Shown: positions 1 to 10,053 of the stretch, piece after piece
Numbering within the stretch: the stretch's first letter is position 1
How the letters are laid out: each line of letters begins with the position of its first letter
From: CAWAMR01 sp963783095
GTDB lineage: Bacteria; Planctomycetota; Planctomycetia; Gemmatales; Gemmataceae
DNA length: 64,000 nt
Direction: 5' to 3'
Assembly (NCBI GenBank): GCA_963783095.1
Contig: CAWAMR010000013.1
Coordinates: 310,001-374,000, forward strand
Notes under the pieces: model-generated
The model's input: the letters and a program-made list of their open reading frames with translations, nothing else
Databases searched by the model: none
What the model was told of the DNA's origin: nothing
Program-made: the position numbers and the translations under genes

Positions 1-1868
1 GATCAGCCCGAAGATTTCGGAGGCGGTCTGTTCATCTTCGACCCCAATGCTCCCAACGATCGGTTTAGCGAAAAACCTGCCGGGAGTAAGAAACCCGTGG
101 ATTCAGAGCCAATCGGTATGGAATCCATCAATGAAGAATCAAATCAGTCGATGCCGGAAGACACGGGCGAACCGGAGATCCCATTCGCTGAGGAAGTTGA
201 GGCGAAAAACCACGATACTATCGACCAAATCGATATGGAAGACGACAGCCTGGATGATCTGAATGACGACGACGTGGACGAAGATTTTCCCTCGTCCGTT
301 CGGCCTCGAAGCAGTCGAGACCGCGATCGCGGCGGACCTCGGCGAAGTGGAGGCAAACGTCCTCTCGGTCGCGACGGCGGCCGGCCCAAGCCGCCGATTC
401 AGGAGATCTTCAAACGCGGTCAGGAAGTCATCGTCCAGGTGATCAAAGAAGGCATCGGCACCAAGGGTCCGACGCTGAGCACCTACATCAGCATCGCGGG
501 CCGGTATCTCGTGCTGATGCCGAGCCTGAATCGAGTCGCGGTATCGCGCAAGATCGAGGATCGAGGACATGCGCATCCGGCTCAAGGAAAGTCTCGACCA
601 GCTGAATCCGCCCAAGGGTATCGGCTTCATTATTCGCACGGCCGCCATCGACCGAAACAAGGCAGGAACTGCAGAACGACCTGACCTATCTGGTCAGGCT
701 CTGGGAGGTGTTCACCAACCGGGTGCAGAAACGGCCGTCGCCGGTGGAGATCTACCGCGAAAGCGATATGATCACGCGAACCATCCGCGACATCTTCACC
801 AGCGACATCGACACGATCTACGTCGACGAGCAGAATGCGTTCAATCAGGCGTCGGAGTTCCTCAAGATCGTGATGCCGCGCTACGCGGACCGCATCAAGC
901 ATTACGCCGATACGGAACCGATCTTCCCCAGGTTCAAGATCGAACCGGAATGGCGCGGATCAACGAGAAGAAAATCCCCTTGCCGATGGGCGGATCGATC
1001 GTCATCGAACAGACCGAAGCGCTGGTGGCAATCGACGTGAACAGCGGCAATTTCCGCGCCGATAACAACGTCGAGGAAAACGCCTACCAGATGAATCTGC
1101 AAGCCGCCAAGGAAATCGGCCGGCAACTTCGGCTCCGCGACCTGGGCGGGGTGGTCGGCATACGACTTCATCGATATGAAAGAGGAACGCCATCGCCGCA
1201 ACGTCGAGCAGGCGCTGCGGAACGCTCTGCGACGAGATCGCGCTCGCACCAAGATCCTGAAGACGTCGCAATTCGGGGTCATCGAGATGACTCGGCAGCG
1301 GATTCGACCGTCGTTGAAGCGCAGCATCTACATGGATTGTCCTCATTGCCGTGCCAGCGGCTACGTGAAGACCAGCGAGAGCATGAGCATCGAGTTGATG
1401 AGGCTCCTTCAACTCGCAGCCTATCGAAAGATCATCCGGACTTTGGAGGCCAAGGTTCACCCGGCGGTGGCGCAACATTTGTTGAACAAAAAGCGCCGGG
1501 ATATTGCCCACTGGGAAGAACTCGGTCAGATGCAAGTGACGATCACGGGCATTACCGGAGTCTCGCCCGAACATCTGGAATTCCTGGCGCACGACAACAA
1601 CGGCAACGAAGTGAAATTCCTCGCGTCGGAACCTGCACCCGCCGTTCGTGCAATCCCCGATCGCCGCCCAAACGATCGCGATTCCGAGCGAGATGATCGT
1701 GGCGGCCGAGATGATCGCGGGGGACGCGGCGGACGGGACGATCGTGGCGGCCGTGGCGGAAGGGATGATCGCGGCGGGCGTGGAGGACGAGATGATCGCG
1801 GAGGCGGTCATCGCGGCGGCGGCCATCGAGGTGGTGGAGGAGGACGCGGCGGTCATCGAGATCGATAA
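1..1868 (+). CDS. Ribonuclease E/G family endoribonuclease, 5'-truncated by window edge, frameshifted
   Basis: Endoribonuclease of the RNase E/G family, which cleaves single-stranded RNA in mRNA decay and rRNA processing. The reading frame is open from base 1. Order seen: an acidic N-terminal stretch, an S1-like segment (GQEVIVQVIKEG ... GRYLVLMPS), a 5'-sensor/RNase H-like region, the DNase I-like catalytic core (ALVAIDVNSGNF, then YDFIDM) and the zinc-link CPHC motif near 1340. The tail is rich in R, G and D (about 1665-1860), like RNA-binding tails of RNase E. Four frame changes, near 565, 665-690, 950 and 1160, split an otherwise continuous protein of at least 620 residues. Since the family is normally essential, I take these as sequence errors. 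RNase E and RNase G cannot be told apart here. Confidence 0.9.
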
Positions 1869-1890
1869 GCTCAAAAGAAATTGAAACACA

Positions 1891-1919
1891 ACGAACCCTG
1901 CCAATTGGCGGGGTTCGTC
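1891..1919 (+). terminator. Hairpin terminator after RNase E/G
   Basis: A 12-bp stem (ACGAACCCTGCC / GGCGGGGTTCGT, one G-T pair) with an AATT loop lies 22 bases after the RNase stop codon. The T tract after it is poor (CTGTATGG), so termination is inferred mainly from the strong stem and its position. Confidence 0.6.
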
Positions 1920-2114
1920 TGTATGGAACGACTCGTTGCGCATCCCGCTGACAGACGGCTGACGGCGCTATTTCTCTTTCGCCTTCGCCTTCTTCAGCAG
2001 CGCTGACACGTCGGACCACAGTTGGGTACATGGCGCTTAAGGGCCACCAGGGACTCAGCTTTTATGCCCCCCGTCCTATTGCCGTCAGCTGCCGATAAGC
2101 GGTATACTGACGCC

Positions 2115-2402
2115 ATGAGCGAAACAGCCACGCTTGATACCGAAAGCGATATCCTGGAACAGGTCATCGAACCCGACAACACCGGGATGTCGCCCGAAGC
2201 CGCACAGGCGCTGCTCCGATTTCAGTTTAATACTGCCGCGGTGGCACGTATGAATGAGCTGGCGGAGAAGAACCGTCAAGGCACCATTGCGCCATCCGAA
2301 CGCGCCCTCTTGGAGCGCTACGTGCGCGTCGGCAACTTCCTCAACCTGGTCCATGCCAAAGCACGCTGCGCTTTGGCCGAGCCCACTTCCCAAGTCTCTT
2401 GA
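2115..2402 (+). CDS. Small hypothetical protein upstream of HNH nuclease
   Basis: A 95-residue soluble protein I cannot assign. It is acidic at the N-terminus (residues 1-25) and helical afterwards (MSPEAAQALLRFQF, ARMNELAEKNRQG, ERALLERYVRVGNFL). The frame is open further upstream, but the ATG at 2115 begins the part that looks like a protein. The stop lies 4 bases before the HNH nuclease start, so the two are almost surely co-transcribed and perhaps translationally coupled. From memory, similar small helical proteins often precede stand-alone HNH genes in planctomycetes and cyanobacteria. Whether this one regulates or partners the nuclease is not known. Confidence 0.65.
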   Translation: MSETATLDTESDILEQVIEPDNTGMSPEAAQALLRFQFNTAAVARMNELAEKNRQGTIAPSERALLERYVRVGNFLNLVHAKARCALAEPTSQVS

Positions 2403-2406
2403 CGCA

Positions 2407-2826
2407 ATGAACGAAGCGCTGAAACGTCAGGTTTGGATCCGCGCCGATAATACCTGCGAATACTGTCGGCTTCCGCAATCGCTCGACGTTCTGCCCTTCC
2501 AGATCGACCACGTCATTGCCGAGCAACACCACGGACTGACCGAGACTGAAAACCTGGCGTTGTCCTGCCTGAATGACAACCTCCACAAGGGGCCGAATAT
2601 CGCCGGCCTCGATCCCGATACGGGTCTGCTGACGCGACTCTTCCACCCCCGCCAGGACATTTGGGAGGAGCATTTCGCCTGGGTCGGCCCAGTGCTGACC
2701 GGCCGAACGGCCATCGGACGAACGACGATCGATGTCCTTGCCATGAACGCTCCCGAGCGAGTCGAGCAGCGCCGGCTTCTGATCCGAGCCGGGCTTTTTC
2801 CGGGCGTGCAACCACCGCGCAACTGA
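2407..2826 (+). CDS. HNH endonuclease
   Basis: A 139-residue stand-alone HNH-family protein. A CxxC pair (C17, C20 in CEYC) precedes the IDH motif (H35 in FQIDHVIAEQHHG), followed by N56, N58, H60 and K61 in LNDNLHKGPN, where the family has its metal-binding residues. The C-terminal part (NAPERVEQRRLLIRAGLF) is typical of small single-domain HNH proteins in planctomycetes and cyanobacteria. The ATG at 2407 is chosen because it follows the preceding stop by 4 bases and removes a low-complexity upstream extension. Its substrate is unknown. It could be a host nuclease, a homing-type nuclease or part of a two-gene module with the upstream protein. Confidence 0.85.
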   Translation: MNEALKRQVWIRADNTCEYCRLPQSLDVLPFQIDHVIAEQHHGLTETENLALSCLNDNLHKGPNIAGLDPDTGLLTRLFHPRQDIWEEHFAWVGPVLTGRTAIGRTTIDVLAMNAPERVEQRRLLIRAGLFPGVQPPRN

Positions 2827-2843
2827 CTGCGGCCAACACCTGG

Positions 2844-5800
2844 TTACGAGCCCTTCCCCAATTCGCCCTTCTTCAACAACGCCGCTACGTCGGACCACAG
2901 TTTGCCACATGCCCTCTGTTCCTCAGCCGGGAGCTTGGCCAGTGCCGCCGCGTCGCGGATTCCAGACAGGTCGGTGTCCTTCTGCCAGTGGCGGAGCGCC
3001 TGCTGCACCTCGGCACGGTCGGCGGGTTTGCCGGTCTCCAGTTGCTTGGTACGCAGGGCCAGGTCGGCGCGGAGCCAGTCGAGAGCCTGCTTCCGTAGGC
3101 GCGCTCGCTCCTTGTCGTCGAGCTTGGCCGCGTCCTCGCTCTTGCTCGCTGCGGCCAGCGCGGCGTAGCAGGCGGCGTTGTAGCGTTGGCCTGCTCTTAG
3201 GTCGCCGGCCAGTTTGGGGTCGGTGGTGAAGGCGGCGGCGTACAGGTCGATTGCCTTTAGAGGGAGCTTCTTGCCCTGGCAGACACCCGCCAGTCCGAGG
3301 CGTTCCTGGTTGTCACTGGGCCGAAACTCGCCTTTGAGGAACGCGGGCAGTTTCAGCTCCAGCGCGGCTTTCGCCTCGGCCTGGTGGACCCACTCAGCGG
3401 AGGGGTAGCGCCAGCCCGGCTGTTTCATACCCAACTCGTGGCCCCGTTTGAAAGCGGCCAGGGACTCGGCGAATCGGCCCTGTCTCGCCAGGGTGTGACC
3501 CAAATTGCAGTGGGCTTCGGGGTAATTCGGGTCGAGTTCGATGGCCTTCTTGTACAGGCGATGGCCTCGTCCACCTGGCCCTTGTTTGTCAGCGCAATGC
3601 CCAGGTTGTAGTGGGCCCGGGCGTCCTTCGGGTCGAGTTCGATGGCGTTCTTGAGGCAGGCGATGGCCTCGTCCACTGGCCCTTATATGTCAGCGCAAGG
3701 CCCAGGTTGTTGTGGGCCATGGCGTTCTTCGGGTCGAGTTCGATGGCCTTCTTGTACTCGGCGATGGCCTCGTCCAACTGGCCCTTGCGATACAGCGCAT
3801 TGCCCAGGTTGTTATGGGCCTCGGCGAGCTTCGGGTCGAGTTCGATGGCCTTCTTGTAGCCGGCGATGGCCTCGTCCAACTGGCCCTTGACAGCCAGCGC
3901 AAGGCCCAGGTTGTTGTGGGCTCCGGCGTCCTTCGGATCGAGTTCGATGGCCTGCTTGTACAGGCGATGGCCTCGTCCAACTGGCCCTTGACAGCCAGCG
4001 CAAGGCCCAGGTTGTTGTGGACTCTAGAGGACTTCGGGTCGAGTTCGATGGCTTTCTTGTACTCGGCGATGGCCTCGTCCAACTGGCCCTTGCGTAAAGC
4101 GCAGCGCCCAGGTTAGAGTGGGCCAAGGCGTCCTTCGGGTCGAGTTCGATGGCCTTCTTGTAGCAGGCGATGGCCTCGTCCAACTGGCCCTTGACAGACA
4201 GCGCATTGCCCAGGCTGAAGTGGGCCGCGGCGTTGGCTGGGGCGGCAGCGACGGCCGCCTGAAACCAGCGCAACCGCTCGTCTGCTCCGTTCTTTTGGTT
4301 GATCGGGTAGGTACCGCCCAGCGTCATCAGCAGACCCAAGTCCCCCGACCGTCGAGTCACCGCCGAGTGCAACAACTGCCGCCGCCGCTCCACCGCGATC
4401 GCGCCGCTTTCGCCCAGGAAGGCGGCGAACCCCGGCGGTTGCTCCAGAGCGGCCTTCTGGGCCGCCAGTTTCGCTATCTTCGCTCCGTCATTGGCAAAGA
4501 CCGCGTCCCGAACCGCATCCCGGTACGGGTCGGCATCCACCCGCCGGAGCAAGGCACGCACGCCGGCCGACTTCTGTTGGCGTAGCAGCCGATCCAGGGC
4601 CGCCACGATCCGCTCGCGTACCACCGACGCGGACACCCGCGCTGCCGCAGCGTCCACCGACACGGCGTCGGGGTCGATCCCGAACCGCTTCAGCGCTTTC
4701 CGTGTCTGCGTCGCCACGACCGCTGCGTCCGGAAGTTTGTTGTCGGTCAAGGTCCAGCGGAACTGGTCGACGGCGTCCAGGTCGTGCGATAGGGCCAGGT
4801 CTGCGGCGAGCCGACCGAGTCGGTTCGCCTGCTCTCCGGCCCCCTCGGCAGACCGCTTCTTCGCTGCCTCCAGGGCGACCGCCGCCCGGCCGAGTCGTCC
4901 ATCCGCAGCGCCGCCTCGCACTGGTTCAGGAGCCCGATCACCGCCTCGGCGTTGCGACCGAGCCTGGCATTCTCTGCGGCCGATCGCCGGGCGTCCTCGA
5001 GCTGGTGCCGGGCTTGTTCCGCCTTCCGCTCGCCTTCCAACTGCGCCGTCTTGGCCGCGGCCCGTTCGTCGGCCAGTCGGCGCTGGCTGGCCTGCTCGTT
5101 CTGCCACCATGCGAACGACCCGCCGCCCAGCAGCAGCCCCGCCACCGCCGCCGCCAATGCCAACTGCACCTTGCGCTGCTTCCGCTGCTCGGCCTCCCGC
5201 ACCACCGCCACCGCCCGCTCACGCTCGGCCGTCTGCAACCGTTCCTGCACCCCGTTCAGGTAGGCCGACAGACCGTCAGTCACCTCCTGCGCATCCTTCG
5301 GCCGGTCGATCGCTTCCGGGGACAGGCACTTCTTCGTCAAAGCGACGAGTTCCGCATCGGCCCCGCAGGCGTCGAGCCGGTCCATCGCGTCGGCCAAATC
5401 GCCGTTGGCCGCCTTGCGACGCACTTCCTCGCCGGACCGGCCCACATACGGCGGTTTGCCCGTCAGGATCTCGCACAGGATGGCTCCCAACCCGAACACA
5501 TCGGCCCGGCGGTCGAGTTGGGCGATGTCGCCGTTGGCCTGTTCCGGCGGCATGTACGCCGGGGTGCCCAGCAGCGAACCGGCCTCGGTCGCGGTGCCAA
5601 AACTCCCCGCCGAGCCGGTGCTCCGAGCGGTGCGGATCGTGGTCACGTCCTCCGGCTCCTGATGAGCGCGACACGCCCGCTCCTCATCGGCGATGCCGCC
5701 TTCGGCCAGCACCTTGGCCAGCCCCCAGTCCATCACCTGCACTTCGCCGAACGCTCCGACCATGATATTCGCGGGCTTCAAGTCGCGGTGAATGACGCCT

Positions 5801-6382
5801 TTGGCGTGGGCGTAAGCCAGCGTCTCAGATACCTTCAACGCAATGTTCAATAGGCGTGGCCGGTCCTGAGTGTGGTCTGCTCGCTCTGCGAGAAGATGCG
5901 CCAGCGTCAGGCCCTTGACCAGCTTCATGGTGAAAAACGGCCGATCTCCGAATCGGCCGATGTCGTAGACGGGCACCACGCCAGGATGCTGCAACTGCCC
6001 GCCGATCTGCGCCTCCTCGATAAACCGCCGGGCGATTTCGGGCCGGTTGGCATACTTCTCGAGCAGAACCTTGACGGCCAGGTCGCGGCCCAGATCGACA
6101 TCGCGTCCGCGTAAGACGGCACCCATGCCGCCGCGTGCGATCTCGCCGGAGAGGTGATAACGGTCGCCGGTCTCTTCTTTCGGCGGCATGGCGTCGGACT
6201 TCGGCTTCACGACGTGGGCGCTCTGCACCTTCGGCCTCCTTGAGCAACACGGGCCGCATATCGCCCAGGCTGGAGCGCGGCACCACGGGCCGGCCGAAGC
6301 CGGCAGCCAGACCGGCATCCAGCGAGTCGGAAGGGACGGAAGCGACATCGGCGGTCAGGTTCGGATCGTGCGGGTCGTTCAT
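2844..6382 (-). CDS. Serine/threonine protein kinase with C-terminal TPR repeats, frameshifted
   Basis: Transmembrane Hanks-type kinase of about 1180 residues. After a short leader comes the kinase domain: glycine loop GEIARGGMGAV, lysine in AVKVL, catalytic HRDLKPANIMV, and VMDWGLAKV, where planctomycete kinases have DWG instead of DFG. An activation segment (GTPAYMPPEQA) follows. One membrane helix (LALAAAVAGLLLGGGSFAW) precedes a coiled-coil and a large sensor-like region. At least six 34-residue TPRs follow (consensus YKKAIELDPK) between about 4240 and 3480. At least seven frame changes occur, mostly inside the repetitive TPR DNA. The start is ATG 6382 or 6403. An ECF sigma gene lies 70-90 bp upstream on the same strand, a common planctomycete signalling pair. 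Confidence 0.9.
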
Positions 6383-6474
6383 GGCTTCGGACTCCGTATC
6401 CACGGGATCTCACTACCCAGGATCAGGGCAGAGGCGATTTTCGCGCAAACAAAATCGAAAAAAAAGAAAAGGAA

Positions 6475-7137
6475 TCAGGAAAGTGCCTTCAAGAGGCTCG
6501 CGGCTTCCTGTTCCAGTTCGACCGGACTGCCGGGCTGATGGAACGCCACGACTTCCAGGAGAGTGGCCTTAAACTCTTTTCGGGCAAGGGCATAGGCGTG
6601 GTGCAACTGGGCCGCATCGGTTCCCCAAAGTTCGGCGATGGCTCGAATGGGCAGGTTTTCCTGGAACCGCAACCGCAGTAATTCGACACGCTGGACCGCT
6701 TCGGGACCGCGCTCGTCCGCCCGCGTTTGCTGTAACTGGGCAGCCTCGGCCATGATTGTCTGCGCCCAGGTTCGGTCGAAGAGACGGGATTGGCTGGCAT
6801 CATCCGTCGCGATTTCCGGCAGCGGGTTGTGGGCGTGGACGGGCCGGCTCTCGAACCGGCGGGCGACGTTGCGGATGACCCCGTAGAGAAAGGCGCGAAA
6901 GCTGGGTGCCCGGCCGGCCCCCGCGACCTCCACCGCGCCGCCCTGGCGGAAACACTCGACGAACACCTCCTGGACAGCGTCGTCGCGATTGTCGCGCAGT
7001 GTCGAGTTGCGCCAGCGGGCAGCCAGGTACGAGCGGACGACGCCCAGGTACCGGCGGGCCAGTTCCTCACGGTCGGCGGGGCTGCCGGCCGCAGCGGCGC
7101 GGATGACAGTCCAACAGGTGGATTCGGAGCTCGACAT
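6475..7137 (-). CDS. RNA polymerase sigma factor, ECF type
   Basis: 220-residue ECF-type sigma factor. Region 2 is visible in the first half (AVQEVFVECFRQGG, then FRAFLYGVIRNVARR). Region 4, with the helix-turn-helix, is in PIRAIAELWGTDAAQLHHAYALARKEF. The protein is longer than classical ECFs because of a linker rich in polar residues between regions 2 and 4. It is followed on the same strand by the Ser/Thr kinase-TPR gene. In planctomycetes such ECF genes are commonly linked to membrane kinases instead of classical anti-sigma factors. I infer that the kinase controls this sigma factor. No anti-sigma factor is encoded next to it. Confidence 0.88.
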   Translation of the reverse strand: MSSSESTCWTVIRAAAAGSPADREELARRYLGVVRSYLAARWRNSTLRDNRDDAVQEVFVECFRQGGAVEVAGAGRAPSFRAFLYGVIRNVARRFESRPVHAHNPLPEIATDDASQSRLFDRTWAQTIMAEAAQLQQTRADERGPEAVQRVELLRLRFQENLPIRAIAELWGTDAAQLHHAYALARKEFKATLLEVVAFHQPGSPVELEQEAASLLKALS

Positions 7138-7253
7138 GGGCTTCCTTGTTCAGTGCGGGATCAATGCAGTTCGAAGCGGAATTTGCCAAAGAGCAAGAAG
7201 TTGTGATACTATATAAATGGATATAAGTATTGACCCGAATACAGGATAATCAA

Positions 7254-7487
7254 ATGACGCCGGATACTTTCAATCAGACGATGACCGCGTTTCGGCGACG
7301 GGTTCCTTTCCGCCCATTCACGGTAGTGTTGGTCAATGGAGACCGCTTCGAGATAGACTTTCCCGACGCTTTCTACGCGCGGGACGGCGTTTCCGTTTAC
7401 ATTGCTCCCGGTGGCGTTCCTGTGATCTTCGATCACGAGGGCGTTGCCCAGTTCATCGGTGATCTGGCGGGCCAACAGAACATCTGA
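7254..7487 (+). CDS. Small hypothetical protein
   Basis: 77-residue protein with beta-strand-rich sequence (PFRPFTVVLVNGDRFEID, SVYIAPGGVPVIFDH). The FRPFTVVLVNGDRFEI pattern recurs in small uncharacterised planctomycete proteins as far as I recall. The ATG at 7254 has an AGGA about 8 bases upstream, and I prefer it to an in-frame ATG at 7230. It is divergent from the ECF sigma gene. No function can be given. Confidence 0.6.
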   Translation: MTPDTFNQTMTAFRRRVPFRPFTVVLVNGDRFEIDFPDAFYARDGVSVYIAPGGVPVIFDHEGVAQFIGDLAGQQNI

Positions 7488-7556
7488 TCCATCGCGACCA
7501 TTGACGCTTGAGGAGAAAAACAAGCAAGTCGGCTTACGCATATCGGAGTGAACACC

Positions 7557-7958
7557 ATGTCCGAGCAACCTCATCCGCAGCCGCGCATTGAGCAGGATGC
7601 TCGTACCAGGCTCGCTGCCGAACGAACCTTGTTGGCCTGGGTTCGCACCGGTCTGGCCATGATGGGCTTCGGCTTCGTCGTTGCTCGCTTCGGCATTTTC
7701 CTTCGAGAATTCGCCACTCTCGAAAAGCGTCCTCCAGAGGATCAGCTTGGGCTTTCGTTGTGGCTGGGCGGTGCTCTGCTCATCATGGGTGTCTGCGTCA
7801 ACGTCATTGCCGCGTTCGAGTATCGACAGTTCTTGAAACGATACGAACGCGGCGATAACGATCGCATTCCTACCTGGTCGCTTGGAATCACGACAGCGAT
7901 CATGCTGGCGGTACTCGGTCTCGGAATGGGGGCCTACTTGTTGTTGCTGCGGTTTTGA
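7557..7958 (+). CDS. DUF202 (YidH-like) membrane protein
   Basis: 133-residue inner-membrane protein with three predicted helices: TRLAAERTLLAWVRTGLAMMGFGFVV, LWLGGALLIMGVCVNVIAAFEY and ITTAIMLAVLGLGMGAYLLLL. The RTLLAWVRTGLAM signature is the hallmark of the DUF202/YidH family, whose biochemical role is unknown. ATG 7557 has GGAG 8 bases upstream; an in-frame GTG at 7548 is less likely. It is convergent with the response regulator gene, whose stop lies 12 bp away. Confidence 0.88.
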   Translation: MSEQPHPQPRIEQDARTRLAAERTLLAWVRTGLAMMGFGFVVARFGIFLREFATLEKRPPEDQLGLSLWLGGALLIMGVCVNVIAAFEYRQFLKRYERGDNDRIPTWSLGITTAIMLAVLGLGMGAYLLLLRF

Positions 7959-7969
7959 TGCCGGCGCGA

Positions 7970-9417
7970 TCAACCCTCGTCGTCGATGGTGGTCGAGCGG
8001 TCGATGGCGATGCCAAGCGCCCCCAATTTGCTTCGCAGCGTAGGCCGACTGATGCCGAGAATCCGCGCGGTTTGGGAGAGATTGTGTCCGGTGTGCCGCA
8101 AAACGCGAAGGAAAAGTTCTCGTTCGGTTGCTGCTTGCAACTCGGAATAAAGGTCGGTCGTGCCGGTGGTCAGACGGTCCTCAATAAATCTTGCCAGATC
8201 GGCGAATCCGACTTTGTCGAGGGGGATTGCAGCGCTGCCGGCCGAGGTATGACCTCGGATAGGGTTCGGAAGAAAATCGGGCAAAAGGACCGGACCCGTT
8301 GCCTGGAGGATCGCTTGCTTCAAGACGCTTTGCAATTCTCGAACATTCCCGGGCCAGGAGTAGCGTTGCAGAGCGGCCAAGGTCTCCGGCGAAATCTGAT
8401 CGACTTGCTTGCGCAGTTCCCGGCTAAAACGACCCAGGAAATGCTCGGCAAGGATACGCAGATCGTCCCCACGCTCGCGTAACGGCGGGAGTTTCAACGT
8501 GTACACGTTGAGTCGATAATACAGGTCGGTGCGAAATTCTCCCCTGCCAATCATCTCTTCCATATTGAGGTTGGTCGCGGCGATGATCCGCACATCCGTC
8601 TTGATGACTTCGTTGCCACCGATGCGCTCGAATTGCTTCTCCTGGAGAACCCGCAAGATTTTCGATTGTGTCAGCGGCGTCATATCGCCGATTTCATCCA
8701 GGAAGAGGGTGCCGCCGTCACACTGCTCAAATTTACCAATCCTCTTTCGCTCGGCACCGGTGAACGCTCCCCTTTCATGCCCGAACAATTCACTTTCCAA
8801 GAGCGGTTCAGGAATGGCAGCACAGTTGATTGCCAAAAATGCTCCGCTCGATCGATGGCTGTAGTGGTAGATGGCCCGTGCCACCAATTCCTTCCCGGTT
8901 CCGCTTTCACCCAGGATCAGTGCGGTGACATCTTGCGGGGCAACTCGCCCGATCGCCTTGTAGACCTCCTGCATGGCACGCAGTGGCCGACGAGAATATC
9001 GGATTTTTCATCCGCCGGTCCCAGGTCGGCGACCTGGGCCGGCACGCGCATGAGCCGGCTTATATCAAAAGCGCGCCGGATCAGATTGCGCAACGTTACC
9101 GGGTCGAGCGGTTTGACGACATACTCATACGCCCCGAGGCGCATTGCTTCGATAGCGGTATTGGCTGTTCCCCGGCCCGTGATCAGGATAACAGGAACCT
9201 TCGCATCGATCTCACGGATGCGGCGAAATGCCTCTAATCCGGGCATATCGGGGAGGTGAATATCCAATACCACCACGTCGGGCCGATGTTCGGAATAGCT
9301 GCTCAACCCATCGCGGGCAGAAGTATTCGTGAAAACGGTGACTTCTTGATCGGGAAAAAGAAACCGAAAACACTCCAAAGTGAAAGGCTCATCGTCGATG
9401 ACCAACAATGTCGGCAT
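7970..9417 (-). CDS. Sigma-54-dependent response regulator (NtrC family), frameshifted
   Basis: Three-domain activator of sigma-54 promoters. The receiver domain (residues 1-120) has acidic pocket D8/D9, phospho-acceptor D52 (VVVLDIHLPDM) and the lysine of VVKPLD. The AAA+ domain has Walker A (GESGTGKE), the sigma-54 contact loop GAFTGA and Walker B (GGTLFLDEIGD). The Fis-type helix-turn-helix is at the C-terminus (LSQTARILGISRPTLRSKL). One frame change near 8985 separates receiver and AAA+ parts inside the normal linker (ILVGHC.. / MQEVYKAIG), so a single gene is meant. No sensor kinase lies next to it; the partner must be elsewhere. Confidence 0.93.
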
Positions 9418-9589
9418 AAATCGAACTCCTTCGATGGCCGCTGCAACATGCCTATATTAGCCAAATCCCTACGATGGTGCAATTACCGGCAAAATTCGGC
9501 GCGATTTCATCAACTTTTCAGTTGCGTCATCGAGGCAGGATCGTTATGAGGACTCATTCATTATTTTCGAGACGTAAGGGGATAAACTG

Positions 9590-9691
9590 ATGAGAGGCAT
9601 TTTCCTCTTCGTCGTATTGATGCTGATTCTTGGGATCGCCGGCTGTTCCACCAGCAGAAGCAGTTTGGAACGCGATGCGTTCCTCGGTTAG
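9590..9691 (+). CDS. Tiny lipoprotein
   Basis: A 33-residue ORF with a clear bacterial lipoprotein signal: charged start (MRG), hydrophobic core (IFLFVVLMLILG) and lipobox IAGC with C19. Only about 14 residues would remain after processing (CSTSRSSLERDAFLG). AAGGGG lies about 9 bases upstream of ATG 9590. It is divergent from the sigma-54 regulator. Its size resembles entericidin-like lipoproteins, but no family can be assigned. Confidence 0.55.
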   Translation: MRGIFLFVVLMLILGIAGCSTSRSSLERDAFLG

Positions 9692-9805
9692 TGGATGGCA
9701 GACGGATCGACGCCTCCGAGTATTTCGTTTGGTCCAAACGCGACGCATGCGCAATAGAATAGTTTGCCGACTTGTCTCACTCGAGAAGCATGGGTGCATG
9801 ACATG

Positions 9806-10028
9806 GTTTGCGCGTTGGAGCAATCAAGCGTCGCTACGCGACGCACAAACTCGCGGGCCTCCGATTACCGGGTGTTAAAACACCCGTCTACCTTCAACCA
9901 ATCGCTACGCGGTGAACCGTACCGCGTAGCGGTTGGTTGAAGGTAGACGGGCGTTTTAACGCCCGGATATATCCGGGCCAACGGCTGGCGTCGCGTAGCG
10001 ACGCTTGAGTGACGCAATGAGCGCAAAC
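9806..10028. repeat. Nested hairpin (MITE-like) element, about 223 bp
   Basis: Outer ends are GTTTGCGC (9806-9813) and GCGCAAAC (10021-10028). A perfect 20-bp inverted pair lies at 9825-9844 and 9988-10007 (core GTCGCTACGCGAC). A near-perfect inner pair of about 45 bp lies at 9868-9913 and 9919-9965, with a loop of a few bases. A small palindrome, GCCCGGATATATCCGGGC, sits at 9961-9978. No ORF or convincing target duplication is seen. It fills the space before the 6-phosphogluconolactonase gene. Confidence 0.75.
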
Positions 10029-10053
10029 TATGTAGTGCACTGCGAGAAGCATC

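Noticed and set aside
1002..1943. Minus-strand open frame across the RNase E/G 3' end
   Set aside because: Arises from the RGG-repeat DNA; antisense to a well-supported gene.
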